From: Microvelia longipes
Taxonomy: Eukaryota; Arthropoda; Insecta; Hemiptera; Veliidae
NCBI GenBank assembly: GCA_018340805.1
Contig: JACMZG010001911.1
Span: 35,830,314 to 35,894,313, forward strand
Length of the DNA stretch: 64,000 bases
Direction of reading: 5' to 3'
Position 1 is the stretch's first letter; each line of letters opens with the position of its first letter. The notes beneath the pieces are model-generated. The model searched no databases and was not told where the DNA came from. It saw only the letters and a list, made by a program, of their open reading frames with translations. The position numbers were made by a program, and so were the translations under genes. This document shows positions 1-13,994 of the stretch, piece after piece.

Positions 1-682
1 AAACAATTTTTTAAAAACTTTAAAAGTTATAATTAACATCTTCCAGGACTGAAAACTTCTTGCCAGTTTTTTTCCATTATTGAACTATATAGCAGTTTAT
101 ATTTTCGATCCATTAATAAACAAAATATGCTTTTTTCCAATTTTAGAAGTTAGAGCATAAAAATATCGAATCAAGCGTAAATTTAGCACGATTGGGATTT
201 TATCAGTTAAGGGTTTTATATGCCCGTATTCTACATGCTAGATGTGGGGTTTGAATAACTTATGAGGGAAGCGAACTTATTTTAAGTATGGAATAAGCAA
301 AGCGAATTCTCCATCAATATATCAAACATTTCCTCAATAGGAAATGTTCCGTGGTATACCATTATACATAAAATATATGTTATTTTTCACTATTTGTAAA
401 ACGTGCTCAATTGAGCACGTAAAACTGTGAATACACGGTTAACTACAGATCGACCTACATGAGTTCTTAAAAGATGACCAGCCACTGCCGTTGTTTAAGG
501 TCTTTTAAGTCCTCTCTAAATGACTTTAAATTCCTTTATCTTGTATTGAATTAAAAACTATGTTCACCAAGTTAAATTTGTGAATGTAGGAGATTTTTTC
601 TCAAAACTCAGAAGAAATGATAAGCAGAAAAAAAATTTCCAAATTTTAGCTAATGTAGTTATATGTTTTTCATAAAAGCAGG

Positions 683-683
<1 letters not shown>
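1..683. other. AT-rich non-coding DNA (intron or intergenic)
   Basis: I see no gene here. It probably lies in an upstream intron of the Mpv17-family gene whose last exons are at 4,213-5,302, because the earlier exons of that gene are not found in the window. The sequence is AT-rich and ends at a long TA array. Confidence 0.5.
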
Positions 684-967
<284 letters not shown>

Positions 968-1126
968 GAGTGACGTTAGCGCCAGTGGATTCCATATTAT
1001 AAGGATTCAAATAAAGGTCTATCCACAAATATAGTTGTAAGCATATAATGATAGTAAAACCGGCTTTCAACCAAATAAAGGTCATCCTCAGTACCGGTGA
1101 GAAAAAATTTTTTTTCTTTTTGAGTC

Positions 1127-2588
<1,462 letters not shown>

Positions 2589-2908
2589 CATAGAGATATA
2601 TACTAGAGGGAGCATAGCCTATCTTAATACATTGAGAGGCCTGAAACCTTTTTAGTGGGGCTCTCAGGGGCTCTGTGTAACCTCATTGAAACCTCCTCCA
2701 AGAGGGAGTTAAGGTTTTAATTAATCAAATGTATTCGGCTTACCGCAGATTGTTTGTGTTGTGATTTGTATTTTAAACATTCTACTGTATAATTTACTGT
2801 TTTTTTTGTTATGTTTATTTGATGATAATGATAATCGAATGTGTCAGGTTACTTTTTCGATGTTTCAAAATTCAACCAATAGGGCCCCTCTAGTAATATA
2901 TCTCTATG
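2589..2908. mobile_element. hAT-type MITE (family B), copy 1
   Basis: A 320-bp non-autonomous element. The left end begins catagagatatatactagag and the right end closes with the inverted counterpart, ending ...atatctctatg. It is flanked by a perfect 8-bp target-site duplication, actttacc, at 2,581-2,588 and 2,909-2,916. An 8-bp duplication and CA...TG ends fit the hAT superfamily. It carries no transposase; the open frame at 2,761-2,955 is chance. A second copy of the same family is at 13,480-13,790. Confidence 0.85.
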
Positions 2909-2968
2909 ACTTTACCTCACTAACTAACTTTCTATTCGTGCAATCCACCATTTAACTTCCTATTGCTT

Positions 2969-3332
2969 CCCCTCATTTATACCGTAAGTCTATAGGAAAA
3001 ATCCGAAAGCAGGATGTCACCGGAATGATCTATTTTAGGTGTTTTTAAGGCCTCCTGAGTGGTTTTCGCAAAGTTTTCTGTCTGTATGTCTCTGTTATCA
3101 TCGTAGCTTCCAGTGTATTTATGCTAGAGAGTTTAAACTTCGTACGAAAATCAGCCTACTGTTGTAGTTGTACTTTTCGAAAAATAATTTGTTTATGACG
3201 TCATTAACCCGCAATAATGACTTATCGAAAAATCATAAAATGCGGAAAAATTATGGGATTAGATTGAGATTTGGCACGCATGTATAAGACTATGATGTAA
3301 TGAGGAAAAGTTCCGAGGTACCCCGTACCCAA
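2969..3332 (+). repeat. Dispersed repeat family A, internally deleted copy
   Basis: The copy begins at a cctcatttata motif and ends with tgaggaaaagttccgaggta. Other copies, in either orientation, are at 22.3, 23.4/25.0, 28.1, 36.4 and 39.8 kb. Both termini carry forms of tgaggaaaagt in opposite orientation, which suggests a terminal-inverted-repeat element. The internal part resembles the other copies (a ggcctcctgagtggtttt block and a tatcatcgtagcttcc block). Confidence 0.7.
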
Positions 3333-4123
3333 TTTTTATTTATGCATGTATCACCAGGAGTTATATAATATGGTCTTTCTTACAAAATCAGTTAAATAAG
3401 TTGAAGATCTTACTTAAAGCGAACTTAAGGTTGGGGTAACCTTTTCAATATTGTAGGGAGGTTGTACTATACTTCACAACAAGATTTTTAATATAGCGGT
3501 ACCTAGACAGTATGCTAAGTGAATTGAGATGAAACGATTCAATATAAAGTGGTCTAAAAGGTAAAGGACAAGACAACCATAGAGAACACCTCAATGAGGC
3601 TGAGCAGACACGCCGTTTGGAAGATATAATATGCCTCAATTTTACTATTTCGGTTGTCTTCGTATCTTTCATGATATAATTATATTATCGTTATTCTTTC
3701 ATGTATTTTTGACATTCTAAAATACTGTGCTCAATGGTTTCTTGTTTTTAGGGTCATGTAAAGTATATTGGTATAGTGACTCTGAATGCATCATTTGTGT
3801 ATAGATTTCTTAATCTGTTTACTGTGAAAAAAGTTAATCATTTGAGGAAAAAATAATGATGTCAATATCGACCCTACCTAAAAAGTGCATTATTAATCCA
3901 ATTGGTGAAATTGCGGCCTCAGTAGTACATCTTTAAAAGAAAGAATTTCAATGTATTTTTTCATGATGAAAATTCGAAAAAGAAAAAACATAATTAATGA
4001 TCATGATCAATATTGATCATAATTTATGATGATCAGAGAGTACCTAAATCTTATTTAAAGTTCTATGCTATCATTTTAAAGAAAAGGCAAACTAAGTTCC
4101 TTATTCTCCAAGAAAGAGGAGGG

Positions 4124-4126
<3 letters not shown>
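3333..4126. other. AT-rich non-coding DNA, probably intron
   Basis: No gene seen. It includes a small gatcatgatcaatattgatc self-complementary cluster near 3,995-4,030. It leads into the acceptor of the exon at 4,213. Confidence 0.5.

Positions 4127-4155
<29 letters not shown>
4127..4155. repeat. Short (TA)n tract
   Basis: About 29 bases of alternating TA, 57 bases upstream of the splice acceptor of the Mpv17-family exon. Confidence 0.9.
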
Positions 4156-4157
<2 letters not shown>

Positions 4158-4212
4158 TTTAATATTATTCTAATAAAATAGTTTTTTAAAATGGTTTAAA
4201 TTTTTATTTTAG

Positions 4213-5302
4213 GCAATTATTGAACAAATATCTTACACTCCATTTGCAATGACTAGTTTTTATTTTGGAATGACACTACTTGAAGGAAAGGGATTTTCCA
4301 AAGCATCGTCTGAAGTAGCTGAAAAGTTTATTCCTACTTATAAGGTACAAATGTATACTAATGTATTTTACCCAAGTAGCTCCCTGACCACAAATTAAGC
4401 CTAGAAAAAGAAAGCACGTGGATTTATTTATTATAAATAAATTCTGGTCTACTAATTCAAGACATGTTTTAAGGCACACTGCCAGAATAATTATTTATTA
4501 CTAATGTAATATTAAAAGTTTAATCGTTTAGGTAGAATCATACAAAAATAGCTTGAGTATCCTAGCCAATTACAAAATACTTTGAACAAATATCAAAAAA
4601 TCTATTGACCCTAATTATTTTAAAATTAAACATAAACACTAAATATTTACATAGTCTACAGAACACGCAAAAATGTTTCTGCTTCTCTTAAGATTTCCCC
4701 CTTTGAGTCGTCAGTAAACAGTACTATTTATCATTACAATCCATTGTGTAATTAATTTAATATGTTTTATGAGTTATAGATAAGGACATTGAATTAATGT
4801 CTCATTAAGAAATTAAAATTATATGACTCATTTAATTTTATATGGATATTTTTTCAAGTTCACTTTTCAATACTCTCCAGTAGGAAGATTCAAAATAATG
4901 CATCTTGTTTTATTCATCAAATCTTTCATTAACTAAAACCCATAAATAGGCCTCAATATGTTTCACATCAACTTACTTTGAAGAAAAGATAATATATTGC
5001 GTAATACATTTTTTCTTTTGAGTTCTCAATTATTTATTTTTTCTCAGGTTGGAGCATTGGTTTGGCCAGTTATTCAAACAGCTAATTATACACTAATAGC
5101 AGAAAAAAACAGAGTAGTATTTGTCAGTATATTTAGTCTTCTATGGACATCATTCCTAGCCTACATGAAGCACTTGGAAGGCTCACATTTCAAAGAAGTA
5201 CGTCATTCTAGTCATCTTTTAAGCGCTTCTCTAGATAAGCAAACAGTTACCACACCAGTAAATCATTCTAAACTTATTTTACCAAAAGCTCAAGTTAAGT
5301 GA
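4213..5302 (+). CDS. Mpv17/PMP22-family membrane protein, last two exons (partial)
   Basis: Two exons of an Mpv17/PXMP2-family protein, small multi-pass proteins of the inner mitochondrial or peroxisomal membrane. Exon 4,213-4,344 follows a ttattttag acceptor, encodes 44 codons including YTPF and LLEGKG, and ends TAT AAG before gtacaa. The last exon, 5,048-5,302, follows tttctcag and begins VGALVWPVIQTANYTLI, with NRVVFVSI and LLWTSFLAYMKHLE; this is the family's conserved C-terminal signature. Both junctions are phase 0. After LAYMKHLE there is an extension of about 40 residues to the TGA at 5,300-5,302. The N-terminal half of the family is absent, so its exons must lie left of the window. 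I cannot tell which Mpv17 paralogue this is. A possible polyadenylation signal (aataaa) is near 5,960. Confidence 0.85.
4345..5047 (+). other. Intron of the Mpv17-family gene
   Basis: A 703-base GT-AG intron (gtacaa ... ttttctcag). No other feature seen. Confidence 0.8.
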
Positions 5303-5501
5303 TCAAAAAATTAAACTATCATTTGACACTATAACCTAATACTCCTGACAAAGCAACCTAGCTAAATGTTAAAATATTTATAAATTACTATGAGCCCTGA
5401 AATTGTAATTGAGGTTCAAAACTGTACTTGGTTCCATAAAAGATATTCCTAAAGTTGAAATTTTAGAAAGAAGCTGTTAAGCTATCTTAAAGCTAATTTT
5501 A

Positions 5502-5508
<7 letters not shown>

Positions 5509-5574
<66 letters not shown>
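5509..5574. repeat. (TA)n tract between imperfect direct repeats
   Basis: About 66 bases of TA. The flanks are related: taagctatctta at about 5,478-5,490 and again at about 5,579-5,591, both followed by gct and attttataa-like sequence. It looks like a local duplication with TA expansion between the copies. Confidence 0.75.
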
Positions 5575-5577
<3 letters not shown>

Positions 5578-8500
5578 AATAAGCTATCTTAGCTTATTTT
5601 ATAACTATTTAGCTATAAAATGAAGTCCTCAAACATATTTTGTTTTAAGTAAAACAAATGAAACAATTAATGAACAAAATTAGAATTCTATGCTGTTAAT
5701 CATTATTTTAAGTAATAACATGGAAAATAATAATCATTATTTTAAGTTGATAAAGTACATGGAAGCACTCAGCAGGTAACATCATTCACTAAGATGTCAA
5801 CATAGAATAAGATCAGTGTAGTTTAATTTTATGATTGTGATTTTTTTATATTTAAACTATTCATTGTTAACTATCTTTTTTATTTTTTAACACGGTTGTT
5901 ATCATAGTCATATAGAAAATATAGAAAAATATTTTTGTAAATGTGTACTTTCTTTTAATAATAAATAGAAAGAAAAGTAAAAACAAAAAGTGTTTTTTTT
6001 AAAGTAGAGCCTTCAAAAATATAAAAAAGTAACATAAATTCTAAGTAAAGATCAACAATGGATATTCCTGAATAACATTTAAGCCCTCGTACTTTCTAGT
6101 CTACTCCTAATCAAATTATATTCAACATTTATATATAAAATAACACTGCTTCAAGAATACATACTAAATAAGTCGAGGCTCCGGATTCTTATTATAGAAG
6201 TATTTTTTTTTTTTAATAAGTTGGTATACTGTGCATGAGCTCAGTACCCTGAAAATTGATTGAATTAAAAAGGATAAATATTATTAAAAATTTCAGTTTA
6301 AAATTCTTAAAGACCCAGTAAGAGAAAATATCCATATGAAACATAAGCCTTCAGAGTTAGTAATATAATATAAGCCTTCAAAGTAGTCATTATTTTTATG
6401 AGGATACAACTTAAAAAATACATCAGCAAACATTTAAGAGCTCCATTATTAATAGTCAATAACAAAAACAGCCTAGAATTAAAAAAAAAATATCAAAAAA
6501 TATGCCTTAATAAATAGTTACACCATGGAGTGATGCAGAGTGTATATAACTCAAAACAAGCAGAATAGATCCCCCACTCCTCCTCTTATGCCGACGACAT
6601 CACTAGTAAAATTTTCTTTGAAATTTGCTAATTTAAAAACAAAGGAAGAAAGAAGACACTCTACACTTCCAAATATTTTTACTTCAGAATTAGCAACTTT
6701 ATTCCTGATAATGACCAACTCTTAACTAAAAGAAAGTTTGCAGAGTCATAAGAAAGCAGGGTGCATCCTGGCTTTCAAGTGATCATGGTGTCTTCCTTAG
6801 TGAGGAAGGTAAGTTATATCAATAGCAGAAGGAAATAAGGTTCTGATGAGTGTGCATGCACTCATGTGATCTAGTGCAATAAAAATTTAAGTAATTTCTG
6901 TTGTAATGTATCTATAAATAAGGTCTTTTTGAGAAGTGTTAAGATTAATTATCGGGTACTGAGTGCCTCGGAACTTTTGCTCAACCAAATCTTAGAGTAT
7001 AGTAGGTATAGAATGTCAGACAGAAGGTAGGAGTAAACTCGGTGCTGGTCTATAGCAGCAGCTTTAGAGCAAACCTTTCATACTATAAAATTCTTCCTTC
7101 TTTTCTAAATTATTAGCATAAAATCATCCTGCTCTTTATTACAATGATAACGGCAAAAGTATTTTTTTGAAATTGGTCATTGTTATGTTAAGAAAATATT
7201 TGGATAAATTTTCGAAGTGCTAAATATGACAGGAGTGCATTCTCATAATTAGCACAGTGAAACTACCAAATTACATATTAGTGCTCCTGTTAACTGGCTA
7301 TGAAACTAACCTTTTCTTGTCTGAAATAATTAATCCCAAGACCATCTTTCTTTATTTATATATTTTTTGTCCAAGCAAAATAGAAGCTATCTAATCCAAT
7401 TTATGTAGTCATGGGTGATTCAACTCAACATAGTTTGGTTGTCCTCAGAAAGTAAAAGCTCTACGATGCTTAAGGATTTTTAGTGCAAACACAATACTTT
7501 TCCTATATACCTTATAATGGGGAAAAGTGAAAATCAGGTATACGGTACCTCGGTATTTTCTCTATCTAACTTGTACTTTCATAATTAAGTCAAGTACTTT
7601 TACTTATCCTAACCACTTTGGACTTACTCTCATTGCCCTAAGAATATGGAATTCAGCTAAATATTAATACAGTATAAATGAGGATAATAAAGAATAAATG
7701 TTTTATAAAGTAAGAATTTGAATTTAACCAATACATAATAGTATTTTTGAATTTGTAAATAGGGTTCAATTGGACAAAGTAACACCAGGTAACACTTAAT
7801 AGAGAAAAAGGAGCTGCAAATATATGGCATTCAGAGGGCCAAACGGCATGGACAGGTCCTGGTTATAAGGCATTTTAAACTTATGCTTGTGGACAACATC
7901 TTATTTCATTGACATGATTATTATAAAAGCAAATATACAGTTTAAACTAGCATAAAAACTTAAATATTAGGACAAGGATTAGAAAAACATATAACTAAAA
8001 AAAATTGTTTATATATAAATACATTATTTTTAGATTAAACATTCTTCCAAATCACCTAGAGTATAATTCATGACAAGATACATTATAATATTCACAATCC
8101 TTGTTTATTAACAAAATCATTTTATCTTCATGAAGGACATAGAGTAACATTAAGTTTTATGTTACCAACTGAAACAAGTCTTTAAGCCAGATCTTCAAAA
8201 CTTTTTAACAGCAAAATAAGATAGGGTTACAACAAAACAATAATTTTTCACCCAAAATCAAATTAAACCAACAAATTATTTGGTTGTTAAAACTATTAAA
8301 GTTAACATTCTCTAGTAAATAAAGAACAGTAACTTGTTTTTATTAACTCCTGTTTTAGTTAAAACTAATTAAAATTTGTAATTTCATAGGCTTATAATAC
8401 TTTTGATTACATGCTTTAAACAATTATTGTCATGTATGCACTACCAAAAATTATAAATTACGCCTTGTTTTTTCTGGGCAGTCTCAGAATGTAAACATTT

Positions 8501-11500
8501 TGATTTCATTAGTGCTACCTTAAGAAACCATTTAAGAAATACAATGACAAGCATTCATCTCTATTCTATTACATTAAAAAAAAAAACAAAAAAAAATTAT
8601 TAAATGCATTTATGAACATTTTTAACTTTTATCTAACAATTAATAATAATTGTTCAATTCCTAAACAATTCTTTGTTATTGTAAACATTATTCATTTTTG
8701 CTCTATATTTAAATCATGTCTTTTAAGAAGAAATATGTTTATTTAAATAACAATATTAATAATAATATTGAATTGTAAGTTGTAATGTTATGGTAAAATA
8801 AAGAAATTATTAATTTCATGAGATTCTTTCAGCCAATTTCCAAATGAAAAATGAGATTGGGACTGTGTTTAGTGAATACTGTTGATTGAATCAAAATTTT
8901 ATATTGAAACAATTTTAGAAAATTAATACATTTCATTTGAAGAAAAAATATATTTAACTTAAAGATAAGGCTTAAAAGTGTACCTTCATCTGTAGAATAC
9001 TTTTATTTAAACAAACACAATAATAATTAAGAATATAAAGATGTCCAAGTCGAGTAGGGGGCTTAGATTCCACAAGTTATTTATTTTGTTTTTATATTGA
9101 CATGATATTTTTTATAACTTGTGTTAAAATTTTTATAAATGATTAATATATCTTTTAATTAATTCACTGAAGTGTTTTTCAAATACTAGAAAATAAGACA
9201 CCTGCAGAATATATTATTTTTAAGTGCACAAAAATAGTTAAGAATATAAAGATAGTAGAACAAAAACATTTATGATTAAATGATATGCTCTACAACTAAC
9301 TATAGATTAGTTAGGAATAATAATGTTATACATTAAAGGTGGCTCAAAACACCAACTATTACTGCTCTTCTTACTATATTTACTGAAATTCTCATTTTTT
9401 AAATAGAATATCCATAGAGAAATTAATCAAAATTAAAAAAACATAACATGTATTCATAATACATACATAAAATAAATGCAATAAAGATATTGTATTTAGA
9501 ATAAGGAACATTTACTTCCACAGATAATTAATAATTGTTTACTTCTGGTTTGATTAATAATCTAAATACAATAAGATGGTTCTATTTAAATACCTAAGTT
9601 TAATCAAAATATAGACATCAAAGCTTAAGAGAGCAGAATAGTTTATTACAGCATATCGTAATATTATCAGGTTTTTGGCTATTAGCAAACATTTCAAAAG
9701 TATGAACATATATAGGGGGAAAAGATATGCATAGAAAATCCACAGAACATTTAAAAGGAAAGGATATACACACTATAAAGTAAAAAAAAACTTAACAATC
9801 CCAAATAATTGTAATAAATAGTATACTGTCGTGAAATGCATTTTCTCTCTCATAATTTAATATATTTTTTTTACATGCTAATAAATGGTATTGGAAGAAA
9901 GTTATCAATCTATGATAAAAAATAAAGAAATCCTTTTTCATTCATTAATATTATTATTTATGGTTTAATCATAGTATTTATACGTTTATAGTATTTTACA
10001 AGGAAAGATGCAGGAAATATGTATATTTATAAATTAAAAACACTTAAAGTGCCATAAGATTTCTAAGATACCAGGGTGGCTAAAGGGTAATAAAAATGTT
10101 TAACACTACACGAATTAAAGGTATATAAACCGTATGGTATAATTATCAATGGATGAAAAATACTAACTTTAAAGTATGTACACGTTAAAACAAAATGGAT
10201 TTTAAATCATTGCCTAAATTGGGTTATAATTAAAAAACTTGTGTATTTACACAAAATCAAACAATACTAAATTTTAAAATTACTTTTATTCTAAACATGA
10301 CATCTTTCCTCAAAATTAAAAAAAAATAAACTATTTAAAAAAATAAAAACTGCAATATTAAAAAAAATCAAATAAAAAAGACTATAGTTTTCCGTGAAAA
10401 CTAAGTCAAAATAACTAATCAAAGTAATGATATTAGATTACATAATATTAATTTGTCAAATCAAATTATAAATATCAGAGTACAAAATGTCTTAGGATAA
10501 ATAATCTAAAATAAAATGAAAATAATAATTTCAAATATCTTTTTTATTAAATGAGAAAATAAAATACAAAACAACTTAATAGCAACTTTGTGCCTAAGTC
10601 AAATAGTTTATAACTGCACAATAATAAGAACCTACTGTTGAGGTCTCTACCAGAGTGGTCTATACAAAAGCCACTGGGTGTCTATTAGTAGTCCATAGTT
10701 TGATTCATAACACTAAAGAGCTCACCATCTATGATTACATCTTGTACACCTACAGCAGAGGCACACAACCTTTTTTGTATATGGGCCAAATTTAAAAAAT
10801 TGTAACCACGGCCAACTTAAAAGATGTAAACCAGCAATAACAAGCATACAGTTAATGTGAGCCTCATATTATACAATTAAAATAATAGTGTAGTTTAGAG
10901 AAGTAGGTCTTTATTTTTAGTCAGTGAAATTTTTCCAATATTAACTTGTAATCAACAAATTTTAACAATATTGAGAAAGACAGAATGCAAAAATCAAGTT
11001 ACAAAAAAAAACCTTTAAAAATATATTTTGGATACAAGATTTTACAGTACCATTAGAAGTATTAAGGGTTCAAACACAAATGACATTTAGAAACAACGGA
11101 TTTAGAACATTTCTAATAGATGAACTGTGTCAATAAATAAAAGATATTAGAACAATTTTCCTTATAAAGAAATGAATTTTTTCAATTAAATAAAAAAGAA
11201 CAACATATTTTAACTATGTACTTTATGGTTTCTGATAATAGGACCAAAATTAGTCCACAATAAACAACAATACAATTGTTTTAAAAACTCACTAGTTTCA
11301 CCAGTTCATGTTAATCTCAATAACCTACACTTCTTTTAAACAAATAAATTAAAGAAAATACAACAACATAAAAAGGAGAAATTAATTTGATCTTTAAATG
11401 CTACTGGAACAAATATTAGAAAAATACATTATTGAGCTAATTTTTTTTAATGGATGCTACCATTGCGATAAAATTTTAGTTTTCATTAAAGAGTAAATTG

Positions 11501-12232
11501 TTTATTAATATTTTATTACATATAATTGTAATTATAAAAACAAAACAACATTACTAATATACTAATGTATTTGACATAATACATTATAAGAAGAGTTTAT
11601 AATAGTGTACCTATTTCATAATAAAAAAGCTATTTACTTATAAATATTAATATGTATACAATTACCTTTCACACTAAAGAAAAAATATCCTACAATTTTA
11701 CATAGAATTGAGAATTGATTAAGTTCAAAGTTAATATCCCATTTTAGAAATAACACAGAGAAATTTACAAGTAAAATTAAAACAGCAATCAAAATAATGA
11801 AAACTTATGAAAGGAAGCAAACCTTTTTGTCTAATACATACATCCAACATTTTAAAAAATTGTTTATCGAAAATGTTTAATAAAATAATAACTAAAAACA
11901 GGTAAGCAAGCACCAGTTAATTTACAAAGAGAATTGATATTGGATTATGGGATTCATATTTAACAATAAACTACAAAAAAACTCATACTTAAGAGTTAAA
12001 ATATTTGTACCTTAATAGTATTTTCCAGCTACAAGGTTTCAAAAGCAATTCATTCCTTAAGAATCAATAGTAAGATCTTATTCCATGAAGGATTGAGACA
12101 TATAATCTAAACTTGAATTCCAATACTTAAATAATTTTATCCACACGCTGAAATGCGGATATCAATAAATTAAATATTTATCATTTTTCATAGGAAGTGT
12201 AATACAAGAAAAGAGAGTGGGGGATGGAGTTG
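5575..12232. other. Long AT-rich intergenic region without a supported gene
   Basis: About 6.6 kb with no ORF of recognisable protein character on either strand. Short scraps of family A ends occur near 6,955-6,990 (gcctcggaacttttgctca) and 7,480-7,560 (tttcctatataccttataat and acggtacctcggta). Near 10,755-10,790 there is a scrap reading gcacacaaccttttttgt, which may be another transposon remnant. Part of the right side must hold the 3' UTR of Pabp2; I could not place its polyadenylation signal. Confidence 0.5.
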
Positions 12233-12904
12233 TTAATAGGGAGTTATAAAACCACGCCGAAAGCTACCCCTAGCTCTCCTTGTTGGACGATACGTAGGAT
12301 ACATGTATCCACCCCGAGAAAACCCTCTAGTCGAAGCTGCTCCTCTTCCTCTAACACCTCTATAAGGGAATCTGTTAGTAGTACTGAGACCCGGTCTGTT
12401 TGTTCTTTTAGATGAAACTTTAATTTGCCTACCTCTAAATAGTGAATCATCCATGGCAGTAGCTAATTTTACAGAATCCTTCTCACTAAACTCTATGTAA
12501 GCAAACCCTTTTGGATGACCATCATACTTATTGGTAAGAATTGTGACTCGATTGATGGCACCACATCCATGAAAATGTGCTTCTAATTCTTCCGCAGTGG
12601 CACCGTAATCAACATTCCCAACATAAATAGACCGAGAATCAGCTTCAACTTTCTCTTCATAAGACAAACTAGGATTTGTACCTGTGGGACTACCTAAATT
12701 CATTTGCTTATCTACTTCACATTGCATCTGCTTTAATTTTTCTGCCTCCTCTTCCATCTCCTTAACCCGAGCTTTAATAGCTTCTAGCTCCTGGTCGTCA
12801 GCTGGATCGCCCATTCCGTGCATGTCTTCGCCGTTTTCACCCAAACCGTCGTCTCCATTCTCTAGAGAGTCGAGCATATCGTGTCCGTCGTCATGATGAG
12901 CCAT
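12233..12904 (-). CDS. Pabp2: Polyadenylate-binding protein 2 (nuclear, PABPN1 type)
   Basis: A 223-residue nuclear poly(A)-binding protein of the PABPN1 family, which binds growing poly(A) tails and stimulates poly(A) polymerase during mRNA 3' processing. In order: an acidic N-terminus (about 1-40), a coiled-coil helix (about 38-68, [20 protein letters not shown]), one RRM (about 92-167) with RNP2 IYVGNV and RNP1 KGFAYIEF, then an Arg/Gly-rich C-terminus ending TPY, typical of the family. The chosen start is MAHHDDG. The open frame continues 29 codons further upstream, but the ATG at 12,902-12,904 is abutted by a pyrimidine-rich stretch ending in AG (12,905-12,906), so that stretch is better read as a 5' UTR intron with its acceptor. 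The coding region has no intron. It is divergent from the ZFPL1-like gene at 13,995. Length and domain order match insect Pabp2. Confidence 0.93.
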   Translation of the reverse strand: MAHHDDGHDMLDSLENGDDGLGENGEDMHGMGDPADDQELEAIKARVKEMEEEAEKLKQMQCEVDKQMNLGSPTGTNPSLSYEEKVEADSRSIYVGNVDYGATAEELEAHFHGCGAINRVTILTNKYDGHPKGFAYIEFSEKDSVKLATAMDDSLFRGRQIKVSSKRTNRPGLSTTNRFPYRGVRGRGAASTRGFSRGGYMYPTYRPTRRARGSFRRGFITPY

Positions 12905-13479
12905 CTGAACATGAAAATAAAGAAATAAAACAGTGCAAAAGAAAAAGGAACAGTTATTGTAGTCTATTAACTGCTCAACAAAACACAACACATGATTCCA
13001 CAGCTCTCCAACTTAAATTACATTAAATATTGACCCCATTAATAATACTTACTTATGATCTAATGCGGCAATCATGCACTACAGCAAAAACACTAAATAC
13101 ACTATTAAAACTTCACAAGATTTATCATAAAATCATTCGACAAACTAACCTAAACAAGCCGACAAGATTTCAACTTCATAAGGAACGACAACCTGCAAAA
13201 GCCAATGCGCTCTACAAATAAAGATTGAATTCCGAACACCAGCCAATCAACATAAGGTGAAATCGGTGGAACTTATGGTAGACGGAAAGATAGTAATTTA
13301 ACTACGAATCATTACTTTAATATAATATTTGAGGGATCTCTGAGAACAATAATTGTGATAGGTTATATTTGCAAAACATGTACAGTCGAACAGAATCCAC
13401 TAATAAAGTTAAAAATATTAGTTCATGACGGAAGGTGATTTTATAGGAATGGATTTTTGAACATCCAGATTGTCGTTGT
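12905..13479. other. Pabp2 5' UTR intron and upstream region
   Basis: Holds the inferred 3' end of a Pabp2 leader intron next to the start codon. The upstream non-coding exon is not identified. The rest is the left part of the divergent intergenic region shared with the ZFPL1-like gene. No other ORF is convincing. Confidence 0.45.
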
Positions 13480-13790
13480 CGTAGAGATATATTACTAGAG
13501 AGGGCACAGCCTATCACAATACAATAAGAGGCCTGAACCATAATTTTGGGGCTTTGTGTAACCTTATTAAAACTTCCTCTAAGAGTGAATCCAGGTTTAA
13601 ATAAATTAATTGTTTTCGGCTTGTCGTATATTGATTGTGTTTTGACTTGGGTTTTCAACGTTTCACTGAATAAGTTACTGTAATTTTGTTCTCTTTATTT
13701 GATTGTGTTGATAGTCGAAGGTGGTCAGGTTATTTTTTCGATGTTTCAAAATTCAACCAAAAGGGCCCTTCTAGTGATAACATCTCTATG
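13480..13790. mobile_element. hAT-type MITE (family B), copy 2
   Basis: About 311 bp, clearly the same family as 2,589-2,908: shared internal blocks include ttttttcgatgtttcaaaat and aagaggcctgaacc. Ends read cgtagagatatattactaga and ...catctctatg. An 8-bp target-site duplication, gtcgttgt, is at 13,472-13,479 and 13,791-13,798. It sits about 200 bp upstream of the ZFPL1-like start codon, in the shared promoter region with Pabp2. Confidence 0.87.
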
Positions 13791-13994
13791 GTCGTTGTCA
13801 ACTTGTTATCAAACCAAGATGGATGTTCGGTTCATGAAGTTACGTAGGTAGATGTAATTGTTTTATTATTGGTTTCAGACTTCATTTAGTTAAATTTTTA
13901 TGTAATTACTTTTTAAGATCTCATTGTGCATTGAATCTAAGAGTTTAATACACCCTGGTATACTTTATTGATGTGAGTAATTAAATCTGCTACT

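Noticed and set aside
2761..2955. 64-codon frame, and a similar region in the second MITE copy
   Set aside because: Lies inside a non-autonomous MITE and shows no protein similarity that I recognise.
12905..12991. 29-residue N-terminal extension of Pabp2
   Set aside because: Hydrophobic, unlike the family, and separated from MAHHDDG by a splice acceptor; read as intron.
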